Shown: piece after piece, positions 15,986 through 24,256 of the stretch
Numbering within the stretch: the first letter of the stretch is position 1
Layout of the letters: every line of letters begins with the position of its first letter
NCBI GenBank assembly: GCA_946626015.1
Contig: CAMOTT010000002.1
Coordinates: 1-33,543 of the forward strand
DNA: 33,543 nt
DNA from: an uncultured Clostridia bacterium
GTDB taxonomy: Bacteria; Bacillota; Clostridia; Oscillospirales; Acutalibacteraceae
Direction: 5' to 3'
Translations under genes and position numbers: made by a program
The notes under the pieces: model-generated
What the model was told of the DNA's origin: nothing
What the model saw: the letters and a program-made list of their open reading frames with translations, nothing else
Database searches by the model: none

Positions 15986-16001
15986 GAGAGGAGGTTAATA
16001 A

Positions 16002-16508
16002 ATGCCTGATTCTCTGTCACGTACGGACAAAGAGTTTTCAGAGATTTATAACCGTCACGTCGATACAGTGTACCGTGTCTGCTTTATGTTTATGAAAAAT
16101 GAACACGATACGGAGGATGCTGTACAAGACACTTTCATAAAGCTTATGAACTATAAGGGTGAGTTCGAGAACGAGGAGCACGAAAAGGCATGGCTCATCA
16201 AAACCGCTTCAAACCACTGCCGTGATATTCTCAGGCATTTTTGGAGAAAGACAGTCAGCCTTGAAGTTGTGCCGGAGTCGGGAGATGACGGCGAGGATTC
16301 CTTTGAGATCGACAATACACTCGAAAAGGTCTTAGCTTTGCCGGAAAAATATAAAACAGCAATTTATTTATATTATTACGAAGGATATAAAACCCAGGAG
16401 ATCGCCGAAATAATGGGCAGACCGGACGCAACGGTCAGGGGTTATCTTCGCAAAGGCAGGGAACTGCTTAAGTTCAACTTAGGAGGTGATAACAATGAAA
16501 AGAAATGA
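16002..16508 (+). CDS. ECF-type RNA polymerase sigma factor
   Basis: A 168-residue sigma-70 family protein with only regions 2 and 4. Region 2 (about 12-75) contains FSEIYNRHVDTVYRVCFMFMKNE and DAVQDTFIKLMNY, which bind core enzyme and the -10 element. Region 4 (about 112-160) contains LPEKYKTAIYLYYYEGYKTQEIAEIM and PDATVRGYLRKGRELL, a helix-turn-helix that reads the -35 element. There is no region 1 or 3, typical of the ECF group. GGAGG lies 8 bases before the ATG. The following gene overlaps its end by 14 bases and encodes a membrane protein likely to control it. The signal and target genes are not known. Confidence 0.93.
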   Translation: MPDSLSRTDKEFSEIYNRHVDTVYRVCFMFMKNEHDTEDAVQDTFIKLMNYKGEFENEEHEKAWLIKTASNHCRDILRHFWRKTVSLEVVPESGDDGEDSFEIDNTLEKVLALPEKYKTAIYLYYYEGYKTQEIAEIMGRPDATVRGYLRKGRELLKFNLGGDNNEKK

Positions 16509-17598
16509 CATAGTCAGGGCTTTTGACGAGGTCAAGCCGACCAAAGAGCAGGCCGACAGAATGTACGAAAACATTCTCAACTCGAAAAAGAAGACTTCGC
16601 GCTTTGAGTGGCGCAACTTTGTCCCTGCAATGGCGGCTGCTTTAGTTGTTATCACTGTTCTCGCGGGCTTCAAGGCGCTGAACACAGCGGACAAGCTGCC
16701 CGTTTCTCTCGTTGGTTTTGCGGATACCGCCAAGAGCTTCTTTAAGGGCGAAAACGGCAAACATTCGGCTTTGGTCACCTCTGTGGATTCCACCACCAAT
16801 AAGAGCAACACAAAAACCAGCGGAACAGCTGAGTCGGATACAACGGCTGCTGCCGCGCCGACCACCGAGGCTCAGACAGTCAAGGCTGCAAAGACCTTCA
16901 AGGTAAACGACGTTACTTACAAAGAGGTAACCGAGGAGCTGGCAAAGGACCTGCCCGTTGACGGCGCTGTCAACGAAGAAGACGTGGGCGCTTTGATCTT
17001 CACCGTACCGGAGGAGGACAAAACCTGCGGCGGATCAAACATTTATGAGTATGCCCCCGTAAAAGGCAGATTTTTCACAGTGCTTGAGGATAAAGACGGT
17101 TCTTATAAGCTGTTTATGTTTGAAAAGACCGAAGCAGACGACGTTAAAACCTATTTCGATATTTTCGGTATCACATCGGCTGAGGATATCGCCCGGGTAA
17201 CGGTCTCAGAGGGCGAAAAGACCGTCGAGGTTCAGGATATCGAGGCTGTATTCAACGAGCTTTCAAAGGCGGAAAGTGACATTGCAGAATACGAAAAAAC
17301 GGCAAAGGCCTACCTTAAGGCAGTTCCGGCAGTTGAGCCCAAAACCACCGAGGCTCGGGCTGAGGAAGAAACAACAGAAGAAGCCGCTCAGGTCACCGAG
17401 GCAGCCGAGTCTGTTGACGCTGCCGATGACGCAGGCGCAAACGTCACGGAAACAGTGCTTAAGATAATCAAGCTGAAGATCCAAACCGTTTCCGGGCTGA
17501 CATACGAAACAGAGTTTTATCCCCAGATAGACTATATATCCACATGCAAAATAAGTGATGATTTTTCAGAGCTCTTGAAAACAGTTTTATCAAAATAA
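16495..17598 (+). CDS. Putative anti-sigma factor, single-pass membrane protein
   Basis: About 367 residues. A short charged N-terminal part (MKRNDIVRAFDEVKPTKEQADRMYENIL) resembles the cytoplasmic end of clostridial anti-sigma proteins. One membrane segment follows at about 42-60 (FVPAMAAALVVITVLAG). The remainder is a long extracytoplasmic part with Ser/Thr/Ala/Glu-rich linkers (about 95-130 and 285-330) around a folded segment (about 135-270). I see no zinc-binding HxxxCxxC motif, so this is not a standard zinc anti-sigma domain. Function is inferred from its 14-base overlap with the sigma gene and its topology. AGGAGG 8 bases before the ATG at 16495 decides the start over a codon at 16486. 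Confidence 0.7.
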   Translation: MKRNDIVRAFDEVKPTKEQADRMYENILNSKKKTSRFEWRNFVPAMAAALVVITVLAGFKALNTADKLPVSLVGFADTAKSFFKGENGKHSALVTSVDSTTNKSNTKTSGTAESDTTAAAAPTTEAQTVKAAKTFKVNDVTYKEVTEELAKDLPVDGAVNEEDVGALIFTVPEEDKTCGGSNIYEYAPVKGRFFTVLEDKDGSYKLFMFEKTEADDVKTYFDIFGITSAEDIARVTVSEGEKTVEVQDIEAVFNELSKAESDIAEYEKTAKAYLKAVPAVEPKTTEARAEEETTEEAAQVTEAAESVDAADDAGANVTETVLKIIKLKIQTVSGLTYETEFYPQIDYISTCKISDDFSELLKTVLSK

Positions 17599-17640
17599 AA
17601 ATGTATTCTTTGCAAAGGAACTCTGGAAATTCATATAGAA

Positions 17641-17688
17641 CCCCCCGTGATATGATTGGCGTTTCATATCGGGGGGCTTCTCTTTTTT
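17641..17688 (+). terminator. Terminator of the sigma/anti-sigma operon
   Basis: CCCCCC (17641-17646) and GATATGA (17649-17655) pair with TCATATC (17664-17670) and GGGGGG (17671-17676), leaving a two-base bulge; CTTCTCTTTTTT follows. Confidence 0.85.
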
Positions 17689-17754
17689 AAAGATAACTCG
17701 CCAATATATTAAAGTAATAAATAATATACGGGAAATAAGCAAAAAGTTAATAAA

Positions 17755-17774
17755 GGTTACAGCAGGTTACAGTA
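17755..17774 (+). repeat. Tandem 10-bp repeat upstream of the pseudokinase promoter
   Basis: ggttacagcaggttacagta: two copies of GGTTACAGxA in direct tandem with a 10-base period, 12 bases before the -35 element. One helical turn between copies suggests side-by-side sites for an activator. Confidence 0.55.
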
Positions 17775-17786
17775 GTTTGATTTTTG

Positions 17787-17815
17787 TTGACAAAGGTAAA
17801 CGGTTCTTGTATTAT
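17787..17815 (+). promoter_or_regulatory. Promoter of the pseudokinase gene
   Basis: -35 TTGACA (17787-17792), 17-base spacer, -10 TATTAT (17810-17815), about 65 bases before the ATG at 17881. Confidence 0.75.
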
Positions 17816-17880
17816 AAAAAATGGTGTTTAATATATGCTTATAATTCCTGAAGGGAAAATAATTCCAAAGGGGAGATTTG

Positions 17881-19566
17881 ATGATCAACACAGACGATCT
17901 GTGCATGAGCTGTATGCGTGATATCGGTAATCAAAAGCAATGTCCCCACTGCGGATTTGACGCGGATACTCTGCAGATCGCTCCTTACCTGCCTATTCGC
18001 ACTGTGATAGGCAACCGATATCTTGTGGGCAAGCTGCTGGATTATAACGGCGAGGGAGCGACTTATATAGGCTGGGATCTTACCCGCAAGGTTCCGGTGA
18101 ACATTCGTGAGCTGTTTCCGGACACTCTTGTGACCCGGGCGCCCAACGGCAAAACGGTCAATGTGCTTCCCGGCAAAGAAGAGGCGTTTTCTTCGATAAT
18201 GCAGAGTTTTCTTGAGCTGTGGCGCAAGCTTGTGCGCTTCAGGGGGCTTTCCGCGCTTATCTGCGCCGTTGATATCCTTGAGGAAAACAATACGGCTTAT
18301 ACCTTTTATGAGTATGAGGAGAGCGTTACTCTTCGTGAATATCTCCTCTCCAGCGACACGGGCTACCTCTCGTGGGAAAAGGTTCGCCAGCTGTTTATGC
18401 CGGTGCTCTCGACCCTTGGCACCCTCCATTCCTCGGGTATAATCCATCGTGGTCTTTCCCCCACGACGCTCTTTGTGGGCAAGGACGGTAAGATGAAAAT
18501 CTCCGGCTTCTGTGTGGGGCAGGCAAGGACGAGCCAGAGCGAGATAACCCCCCAGCTCTTTAAAGGCTACGCCGCCATTGAACAGTACGGGTATTCCGGC
18601 CAGCAGGGTCCGTGGACGGATATATACGCCTTTGGCGCTGTGATGTACCGCGCATTGATAGGCACTGATCCCATCGACGCTTCCATAAGGATCACAAACG
18701 ACAGGCTTATGGTTCCGGGCAAATTTGCGGAGCAGATGCCCGCATATTTCATCAACGGCCTTGTGAATTCCATGCAGATCCTGCCTGAGGACAGGACACG
18801 GAACGTGGAGCAGCTCCGCGCCGAGCTTTCCGCCGCACCAACCGCCGTGGCGGCCAGCGATTATGATATTGCGCAGCACGTTGCCGAAAATCCGGTTCCG
18901 GGCAAGCCCGCCAAAAAGAAGCTCTCCAACGCTTCGATCACCCTTATCACCGCCGCTTCAATAATTGCGGTGGGTGTGATAGTTACCTCTGTTTTGGCTT
19001 TGACTGTTTTCAAGGACAGGCTGTTCGCAAACCGCAGCGATCCGGGCATAACGGAGGAGACCTCGGTTATGGACGAGATCGTGGTGGTGCCCAACTTCGT
19101 CGGGCGCAGATATACACAGATATCCACGCAGACCGCGTATATTTCAAAATTCAAGATAATTAAAGAAGAAATGTATGACGACAAGATAGCGGAGGGTTAC
19201 GTAATATCCCAAAGCGTGGAGGCAAACTCCTCTGTCAGAAAGGGCACCGAGATAAAGGTATTCGTAAGCCTTGGCAAGGAGAGGATAGTCCTGCCCAAGA
19301 TCATGAATACAGGCATGAAGTACGAGGATGTCTACAAGCTTCTGTCCGGGCTGGGCTTTGTCTGCGAGAAAAAGGAGAACTCCAACGACGGTTCCCACGG
19401 CGAGGGCGAGATCATAAGCGTCCTGCCGCAGGAGGAAATGGAGTACGACAAAGGTACAAAGGTCTATATCACCGTCTGGGGCGCTCCGCCCACAACCGCT
19501 GAGGCAACAACAGAAGGGTCTGCCGCGGATGATGAGTATCCGTACAGCTACGAAGAATCCGATTGA
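17881..19566 (+). CDS. Zinc-ribbon / degenerate protein kinase / PASTA membrane protein
   Basis: 561 residues in five parts. (1) Zinc ribbon with C8, C11, C21 and C24. (2) Kinase-like domain at about 45-320 of the family that usually reads VAIKEYFP, HRDISPDN and LLDFG. (3) Linker with KKK. (4) One membrane segment (about 351-377). (5) Two extracytoplasmic PASTA domains (about 400-465 and 468-535), which in related kinases bind peptidoglycan or lipid II fragments. The catalytic residues are replaced: the Lys of VAIK is Arg76, the HRD Asp is Gly191, the metal-binding Asn is Thr196, and DFG is Gly-Phe-Cys (209-211). The structural core GPWTDIYAFGAVMYRALIG is kept. This points to a pseudokinase sensor. 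AAAGGGGA lies 6 bases before the ATG. A GH29 fucosidase gene follows 25 bases after the stop. Confidence 0.85.
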   Translation: MINTDDLCMSCMRDIGNQKQCPHCGFDADTLQIAPYLPIRTVIGNRYLVGKLLDYNGEGATYIGWDLTRKVPVNIRELFPDTLVTRAPNGKTVNVLPGKEEAFSSIMQSFLELWRKLVRFRGLSALICAVDILEENNTAYTFYEYEESVTLREYLLSSDTGYLSWEKVRQLFMPVLSTLGTLHSSGIIHRGLSPTTLFVGKDGKMKISGFCVGQARTSQSEITPQLFKGYAAIEQYGYSGQQGPWTDIYAFGAVMYRALIGTDPIDASIRITNDRLMVPGKFAEQMPAYFINGLVNSMQILPEDRTRNVEQLRAELSAAPTAVAASDYDIAQHVAENPVPGKPAKKKLSNASITLITAASIIAVGVIVTSVLALTVFKDRLFANRSDPGITEETSVMDEIVVVPNFVGRRYTQISTQTAYISKFKIIKEEMYDDKIAEGYVISQSVEANSSVRKGTEIKVFVSLGKERIVLPKIMNTGMKYEDVYKLLSGLGFVCEKKENSNDGSHGEGEIISVLPQEEMEYDKGTKVYITVWGAPPTTAEATTEGSAADDEYPYSYEESD

Positions 19567-19591
19567 TACTGATTTTTGAGGTGTTGTTATA

Positions 19592-20878
19592 TTGAAGTAC
19601 GATAATACATGGGAGTCGCTCAATACCCGCAAGGTGCCCGAGTGGTTTGAGGACGCAAAGTTCGGCATCTTTATCCATTGGGGGCTTTACTCCGTACCTG
19701 CCTACACAAGAAAGGGCGATTACGCAGAGTGGTACTGGCATCAGCTGAACAATGATTTTCAGGCAACAGTGGATTTTCACAAAAAAACCTACGGCGAAAA
19801 TTTCAGATACGAGGATTTTGTCGGTCAGTTCAAGGCTGAGCTTTTTGACGCGGACGAATGGGCTGAGCTTTTCCGGAAATCCGGGGCAAAGTATATCAAT
19901 CTCGTCTCCAAACATCACGATGGCTTTTGTATGTACAAGAGCGAGTATGCCTGGAACTGGAACAGCTTTGACGTGGGCCCTCACAGGGATTTCTGCGCGG
20001 AGCTGAAAGCGGCGCTGGACAAAACGGACGTTAAGTTCGGGGTATATCATTCCGTTTACGAGTGGTATAATCCCCTTTATCTTAAAAATCCGGAGGAATA
20101 TGCCCTCAAGCACCTTATCCCCATGCTCAAGGAGCTGGTTGAAAAATACCGCCCCTGCACCCTGTTTACAGACGGGGAGTGGGATCATCCCAGCAGCGTC
20201 TGGCACAGCACGGAATTCCTGCAGTGGCTTTATAATGAGTCTTCGGTCAGGGATTTTATAGTGCCCAATGACCGCTGGGGCAAGGAGACAAGAGGCCGTC
20301 TTGGGGGGAACTTCACCACCGAATACGGCTTTATTGAGGAGGGCAAAAAAATCGAGGACGTTACTCTGGACAGACCCTTTGAGGAATGTCGCGGAATAGG
20401 CAGATCCTTCGGCCTTAACAGGATAGAGACCCCGGAGGATTATCTCTCGCCCAAGGAGCTTATTGAAATGTTCGTGGAGCTGATAAGCAAGGGCGGCAAC
20501 TTCCTGCTCAACATAGGCCCCGCAGCGGACGGTACTATCCCTCCCATTCAGCAGGAAAGGCTGCTCCAGATCGGCCGTTGGCTGGGCGTGAACGGCGAGG
20601 CTGTTTACGGCAGCCGCAGATATAAAAACAGCACTCAGCCGGGGATCAAATACACACAGAAAAACGGCAGCGTGTACGCTTTTCTGTATGATTTCCCCTT
20701 TGGCAGCGTCACCCTGAATGAGGTGGAATACTCTCCGCAGCTCAAGGCGGAGCTCTTAGGCTGCGGCGCCGAGGTCAAGCTCGCGGAGGATAAGGGTCTT
20801 GTCAGGCTCAACTTCCCGGCCATCAACCCGGACGATATGGAGGCGCAGTATGTTTACTGCGTAAAGCTCTATAAATAA
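19592..20878 (+). CDS. Alpha-L-fucosidase, GH29, cytoplasmic
   Basis: Removes terminal alpha-L-fucose from glycans with retention of configuration. The 428 residues carry the GH29 landmarks WFEDAKFGIFIHWGLYSVPAY (about 18-38), YINLVSKHHDGFCMY (about 101-115), VGPHRDFC, and the nucleophile region PCTLFTDGEWDHP with the likely nucleophile at D194, then GGNFLLNIGPAADGTIP. There is no signal peptide, so it should act on imported oligosaccharides. The only credible start is TTG at 19592, with GAGGTG 9 bases upstream. It lies 25 bases after the pseudokinase gene and may be co-transcribed with it. The C-terminal part (about 345-428) looks like the usual beta-sandwich. Confidence 0.92.
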   Translation: MKYDNTWESLNTRKVPEWFEDAKFGIFIHWGLYSVPAYTRKGDYAEWYWHQLNNDFQATVDFHKKTYGENFRYEDFVGQFKAELFDADEWAELFRKSGAKYINLVSKHHDGFCMYKSEYAWNWNSFDVGPHRDFCAELKAALDKTDVKFGVYHSVYEWYNPLYLKNPEEYALKHLIPMLKELVEKYRPCTLFTDGEWDHPSSVWHSTEFLQWLYNESSVRDFIVPNDRWGKETRGRLGGNFTTEYGFIEEGKKIEDVTLDRPFEECRGIGRSFGLNRIETPEDYLSPKELIEMFVELISKGGNFLLNIGPAADGTIPPIQQERLLQIGRWLGVNGEAVYGSRRYKNSTQPGIKYTQKNGSVYAFLYDFPFGSVTLNEVEYSPQLKAELLGCGAEVKLAEDKGLVRLNFPAINPDDMEAQYVYCVKLYK

Positions 20879-20895
20879 AAATATTCAATAAAACG

Positions 20896-20932
20896 GATCA
20901 CCGCTTCAAGCCTTGTGCCTGAAGCGGTGATC
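20896..20932. terminator. Shared hairpin between the fucosidase and thiT genes
   Basis: GATCACCGCTTCA (20896-20908) pairs with TGAAGCGGTGATC (20920-20932), a 13-bp perfect stem between convergent genes. The T-run is better on the minus strand (CGTTTTATT) than on the plus strand (TTATAAGG), so it mainly ends the thiT transcript and may also serve the fucosidase. Confidence 0.7.
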
Positions 20933-20954
20933 TTATAAGGAGAGATGAAAAATC

Positions 20955-21593
20955 TTACTGATATTTTTTGATTACCTTGTGCAGTACGGAAATGAGGATT
21001 ACGCCCACCACCGCGGTTGCAATGATCTCGGGAATCATATAGCTGGCGTTATATATGGCTGAATATATCATTGAAAGCTTAAGGCCGGAATAATCGGCAA
21101 GGATCCTGCCCCCGAATTTCGGGAAGCCTTCCTGAGTAAAGTACCATTCGGCGTACTGACCAAAGAGGATAAAGCCGGAGACAAAATGCGCCGCAAACCT
21201 CGCAAGTCCCGCAACTATTATGCCAAGCAAAAATGAGGTTTGGGGATTTTTGATCTTCTTTGAGAACGCTCCGCCAAGACCGAGGACGGAAAAAGCGACA
21301 ATGTAGTCAAAGAACAGTATCAGCAGAACACCCCACCATTTTTGCCCCGCAAATGCGGAGGTCGCCGTGCCTAATATTGCCTGAATTACGCCGTCCACAA
21401 CTCCGCACAGCATACCGAAACGCACGCCGTACATATAGCCCACAAGCATTATTGGCAGCATACTGCAAAGGGTTATTGAACCGCCGTAGGGCAGCTCGAA
21501 CACCTTTATAAACGATAAGAGCGCCGCCGCCGCTACCATAATGCCGCCCATTGCAAGCTTGAGATTTTTTGGTTTTGCGTATGTCTTTTCCAT
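20955..21593 (-). CDS. thiT: Thiamine transporter S component ThiT (ECF family)
   Basis: Membrane substrate-binding subunit that captures thiamine and works with a shared ECF energising module (EcfA/A'/T), which is not encoded here. The 212 residues are almost entirely hydrophobic, with about six membrane segments (for example GGIMVAAAALLSFIKVF, LPIMLVGYMYGVRFGMLCGVVDGV, WWGVLLILFFDYIVAFSVLG, SFLLGIIVAGLARFAAHFVSG). The YGGSITLCSMLPI and GQYAEWYF patches fit ThiT-type ligand loops. GGAAG just before the ATG at 21593 decides the start; the frame upstream of it runs into the riboswitch terminator. A TPP riboswitch upstream makes thiamine the substrate with good confidence. Confidence 0.92.
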   Translation of the reverse strand: MEKTYAKPKNLKLAMGGIMVAAAALLSFIKVFELPYGGSITLCSMLPIMLVGYMYGVRFGMLCGVVDGVIQAILGTATSAFAGQKWWGVLLILFFDYIVAFSVLGLGGAFSKKIKNPQTSFLLGIIVAGLARFAAHFVSGFILFGQYAEWYFTQEGFPKFGGRILADYSGLKLSMIYSAIYNASYMIPEIIATAVVGVILISVLHKVIKKYQ

Positions 21594-21612
21594 ATCTGTC
21601 TTCCTTTCAAAA

Positions 21613-21648
21613 TAAAAATCCGGTGCAGCCCTCATCGGACGCACCGGA
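21613..21648 (-). terminator. Riboswitch-controlled terminator before thiT
   Basis: Minus-strand TCCGGTGC and GCACCGGA (complements of 21641-21648 and 21619-21626) form an 8-bp stem followed by TTTTTATTTT. It sits between the TPP aptamer and the thiT start and should be the expression platform. Confidence 0.85.
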
Positions 21649-21684
21649 CGAAAATACAAAAACGGAACACAAAATTCCTGTTAT

Positions 21685-21766
21685 GTCAACTTCCTACGTC
21701 GGCATTATCCGAATCAGGTATAAAGGGTATGATCTCAGCCGACCGCAGTCAGCACCCCTGTTGTTC
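21685..21766 (-). promoter_or_regulatory. TPP riboswitch (thi box)
   Basis: Minus strand carries the conserved aptamer in order: CAGGGGTGCTG, GGCTGAGA, ACCCTT, ACCTGATTCGGATAATGCC, then GTAGGAAG. P1 can form from CAAC and GTTG at the two ends. TPP binding should favour the downstream terminator and switch off thiT. Confidence 0.95.
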
Positions 21767-21775
21767 TTTTTTAAT

Positions 21776-21804
21776 ATACTAACACTATTATGTGAATATG
21801 TCAA
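21776..21804 (-). promoter_or_regulatory. Promoter of the TPP riboswitch-thiT transcript
   Basis: On the minus strand: -35 TTGACA (complement of 21799-21804), 17 bases, -10 TAGTAT (complement of 21776-21781), just past the end of alr and directly before the aptamer. Confidence 0.75.
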
Positions 21805-21807
21805 GCT

Positions 21808-23013
21808 TTATTTTGGGTCATGCAAAAAATGATAATAATCCGCCGCTGTGGGGAGGGGAGAGCTGAAGCTTACTGCCTTGCCGTCCCTGTAGTAAACCCG
21901 GGGCACACGGGGGCTGACGCCGCAAACCACCTCATAATTGAAGGAGCAGGACATATCGCCGATCTCCTCGGCAGAGATAAATTTGCCTTTGTCCTCACCC
22001 ATGAGCGTCACCTCATCCTCCGGATGAACTTCGCCGATATCAGTAACGTCCACCATCATCTGATCCATACATATCCGGCCTACGATGGGTGCGTATTCGC
22101 CGTTTATCAGCACCCTGCCCTTTGATGAAAGAGCCCTGGGGTAGCCGTCCGCATAACCCACCGGCAGGGTGACAAGCTTTGTGGGGCGCTTTGCCACAAA
22201 GGTCTGGCCGTAACCCACGCCCACGCCGATGTCAATGGTCTTGATAAAAATTATATGGGTTTTGATGGACATTACCGGCTTAAAGTCCAGAATATTCTGA
22301 TTTACGTCCTTTGAGGGGTACATACCGTAAAGCGAAATGCCCAGACGCACCATATCGAAATAATCATCAAATTCGATTATCGCGGCGCTGTTGCACATAT
22401 GCTTTATGGGGATGTTTATTCCCCGTTCCTCAAGCCTTGCCACAAAGTCCTTATACCTGCCGCTCTGAACAGCGGCAAAGGATTTGTCCGCGCAGTCGGC
22501 GGTGGCATAGTGGCTGAAAATGCCCTCAACAAAAATGTTGGGCAGCCTTGCTATGCGCTCCACTATTTCCACGCTTTTTTGGCTAAGATCAAAGCCTATG
22601 CGCGACATTCCCGTGTCGATGGCAATGTGGATCTTTGCCGTTTTGTTGAGCTTTACAGCCTGAGCGGAGAGCTTTATCGCGTCCTCCTCGGTGAAAATGG
22701 TCTGGGTGACGTCCGCGTCTATGAGTATGGGATACTGGGTGGGGGAGGTGTAATCGAGGATGAGGATGGGCAGGGTAATGCCGCTCTTCCTCAGTTCAAG
22801 AGCCTCCTCAAGTATTGCCACGCTGAAATAATCCACCTTATCCTGCAAAAACTTTGCAAGCCCCACTGCGCCGTGACCGTAGGCGTCAGCCTTTATCACA
22901 GCCATGAGCTTGGATGAGGCGGATATTTTGCCGCGCACTATTTTGACGTTGTGTTCCAAAGCGTCCAGATCGATCTTGGCATATACTCTGTGATAGTGAT
23001 TCATCTCGTTCAA
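21808..23013 (-). CDS. alr: Alanine racemase
   Basis: PLP enzyme that interconverts L- and D-alanine, supplying D-alanine for peptidoglycan. The 401 residues have the cofactor lysine in AVIKADAYGHGA (about K41) in an N-terminal TIM barrel, IAIDTGMSRIGFD, MCNSAAIIEF, VRLGISLYGMYP, and the second catalytic residue Tyr in GVGYGQTF, followed by PVGYADGYPRALS and RICMDQMMVDVT in the C-terminal beta domain. The start is uncertain: TTG at 23013 has AAGG about 12 bases upstream, and the ATG three codons later has no better site. It is followed by an independent promoter and riboswitch for thiT. Confidence 0.95.
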   Translation of the reverse strand: MNEMNHYHRVYAKIDLDALEHNVKIVRGKISASSKLMAVIKADAYGHGAVGLAKFLQDKVDYFSVAILEEALELRKSGITLPILILDYTSPTQYPILIDADVTQTIFTEEDAIKLSAQAVKLNKTAKIHIAIDTGMSRIGFDLSQKSVEIVERIARLPNIFVEGIFSHYATADCADKSFAAVQSGRYKDFVARLEERGINIPIKHMCNSAAIIEFDDYFDMVRLGISLYGMYPSKDVNQNILDFKPVMSIKTHIIFIKTIDIGVGVGYGQTFVAKRPTKLVTLPVGYADGYPRALSSKGRVLINGEYAPIVGRICMDQMMVDVTDIGEVHPEDEVTLMGEDKGKFISAEEIGDMSCSFNYEVVCGVSPRVPRVYYRDGKAVSFSSPLPTAADYYHFLHDPK

Positions 23014-23083
23014 AAATGATCATGCCTTTCGGTTGTTTTTTAAATCAACGCGGATATAGTTATTATAGAAAAATCCGGTTTGA

Positions 23084-23995
23084 TCACGCCTCGTCCGCTA
23101 TGCCTATCAGGACGATGCCGGTGATGACGGTGAGGATGGCCATATACTGCTTGAAGGTCAGCTTTTCCTTGAGGAACAGCCTTGAAAGAACCACCGAGAA
23201 AACGCAGTAAGAGGAGACCATGGGAGCGGCGACTGAGGAGTTGCCGGACATTGCGAACACATAGAAATACTGGCCCGCTGTCTCAAACGCGGCGGCAAAG
23301 AATTTGTCGTGTTCTTTTATGACGTTGAAGCGTTCGCGTTTTACAAATCTCAAATAGATAAAGGCGATTACGGCGATCAGTAAAAAGGTGAACTCATAGG
23401 CCAAAAGAGCCTCATCCTCGGTCATCAGCTCTTTTTCGTCCAGATATATGGCGTCCGCAAAGGTGCCTAAGCCATCGATGATACAGTAAAGAATGGGGAA
23501 GATGATGGCCAGAAAGCCTTTTGTGTACTTTTTGTCCACCGCCTCGCCGGAGGCTCTCCTGAGTTTGTCCTCCTCTTTCTTCTCAAAGAGGGAGAGCAGG
23601 AAAATACCAACGCTTATAAGCACAATGCCGATTATGGCTATGGGCAGGGGCTTTTGCGCAAAGAAGATAAAACACAGTATGGCGGTCACCGCGCCGGATG
23701 AGTTCTGGATAGGGGAACAGACCGAAAGCTCTATGTAGCGCAGACCCACATAACCTATCGCCATGGAACCGGCATACATCAAAGAGACCGGCAGGTACTT
23801 TACCATGAGTATGGGAGAAAAATCCAGGTCGTTGACGATCATATATATGAGCGCGTGTATGCCCATTATCAGACCCACGGCTATTACTATCTTTAAAGCG
23901 CTGTATCTGTCCTCTTGCCTTGAACCTTTTTTGTAGAACAGGTCCGCAAAGCCCCAGGCGGCAATGACTATAAGCGAATAAACAAACCAACCCAT
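23084..23995 (-). CDS. EamA/DMT-family membrane transporter
   Basis: About 303 residues with ten predicted membrane segments in two five-helix halves. The halves begin near WFVYSLIVIAAWGFADLFYKKGS (about 3-25) and GFLAIIFPILYCIIDGLGTFAD (about 165-186). Each half ends with the family pattern of two adjacent helices, the last being FKQYMAILTVITGIVLIGIADEA. The loop between the halves (about 148-163) is charged. Family members export metabolites, but the substrate cannot be read from the sequence. GGAGG 8 bases before the ATG at 23995 decides the start; the frame is open further upstream without support. It is 70 bases upstream of alr; whether they share a transcript is unclear. Confidence 0.85.
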   Translation of the reverse strand: MGWFVYSLIVIAAWGFADLFYKKGSRQEDRYSALKIVIAVGLIMGIHALIYMIVNDLDFSPILMVKYLPVSLMYAGSMAIGYVGLRYIELSVCSPIQNSSGAVTAILCFIFFAQKPLPIAIIGIVLISVGIFLLSLFEKKEEDKLRRASGEAVDKKYTKGFLAIIFPILYCIIDGLGTFADAIYLDEKELMTEDEALLAYEFTFLLIAVIAFIYLRFVKRERFNVIKEHDKFFAAAFETAGQYFYVFAMSGNSSVAAPMVSSYCVFSVVLSRLFLKEKLTFKQYMAILTVITGIVLIGIADEA

Positions 23996-24256
23996 TTTAT
24001 TTACCTCCGTTTTGGAAACTGTGATTTGCATATAACAACACAGCATTTACATTATAGCACAACTGTCAACCTAATAGAACAAAAAAATAAAAAATAAGGA
24101 GTTTATCAGATCCATCGTAATTATATACAAAGGTTAAATACAAATGTTGTTATTTTATACATCAAAATCAACTTGCTTTTATTATTTAAATATGTTACCA
24201 TAATATATAACAATGCGTAAAAGGGCTTTTGCCCGCTTTAAACGGAGGTTGATCAC

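Noticed and set aside
17839..18879. Long open frame (346 codons) on the minus strand opposite the pseudokinase gene
   Set aside because: It is a shadow of a gene with clear zinc-ribbon, kinase-like and PASTA domains on the plus strand, and it has no recognisable domain itself.
23996..24046. 17-residue extension of the EamA transporter
   Set aside because: GGAGG with 8-base spacing supports the ATG at 23995, and the extension contains that site.
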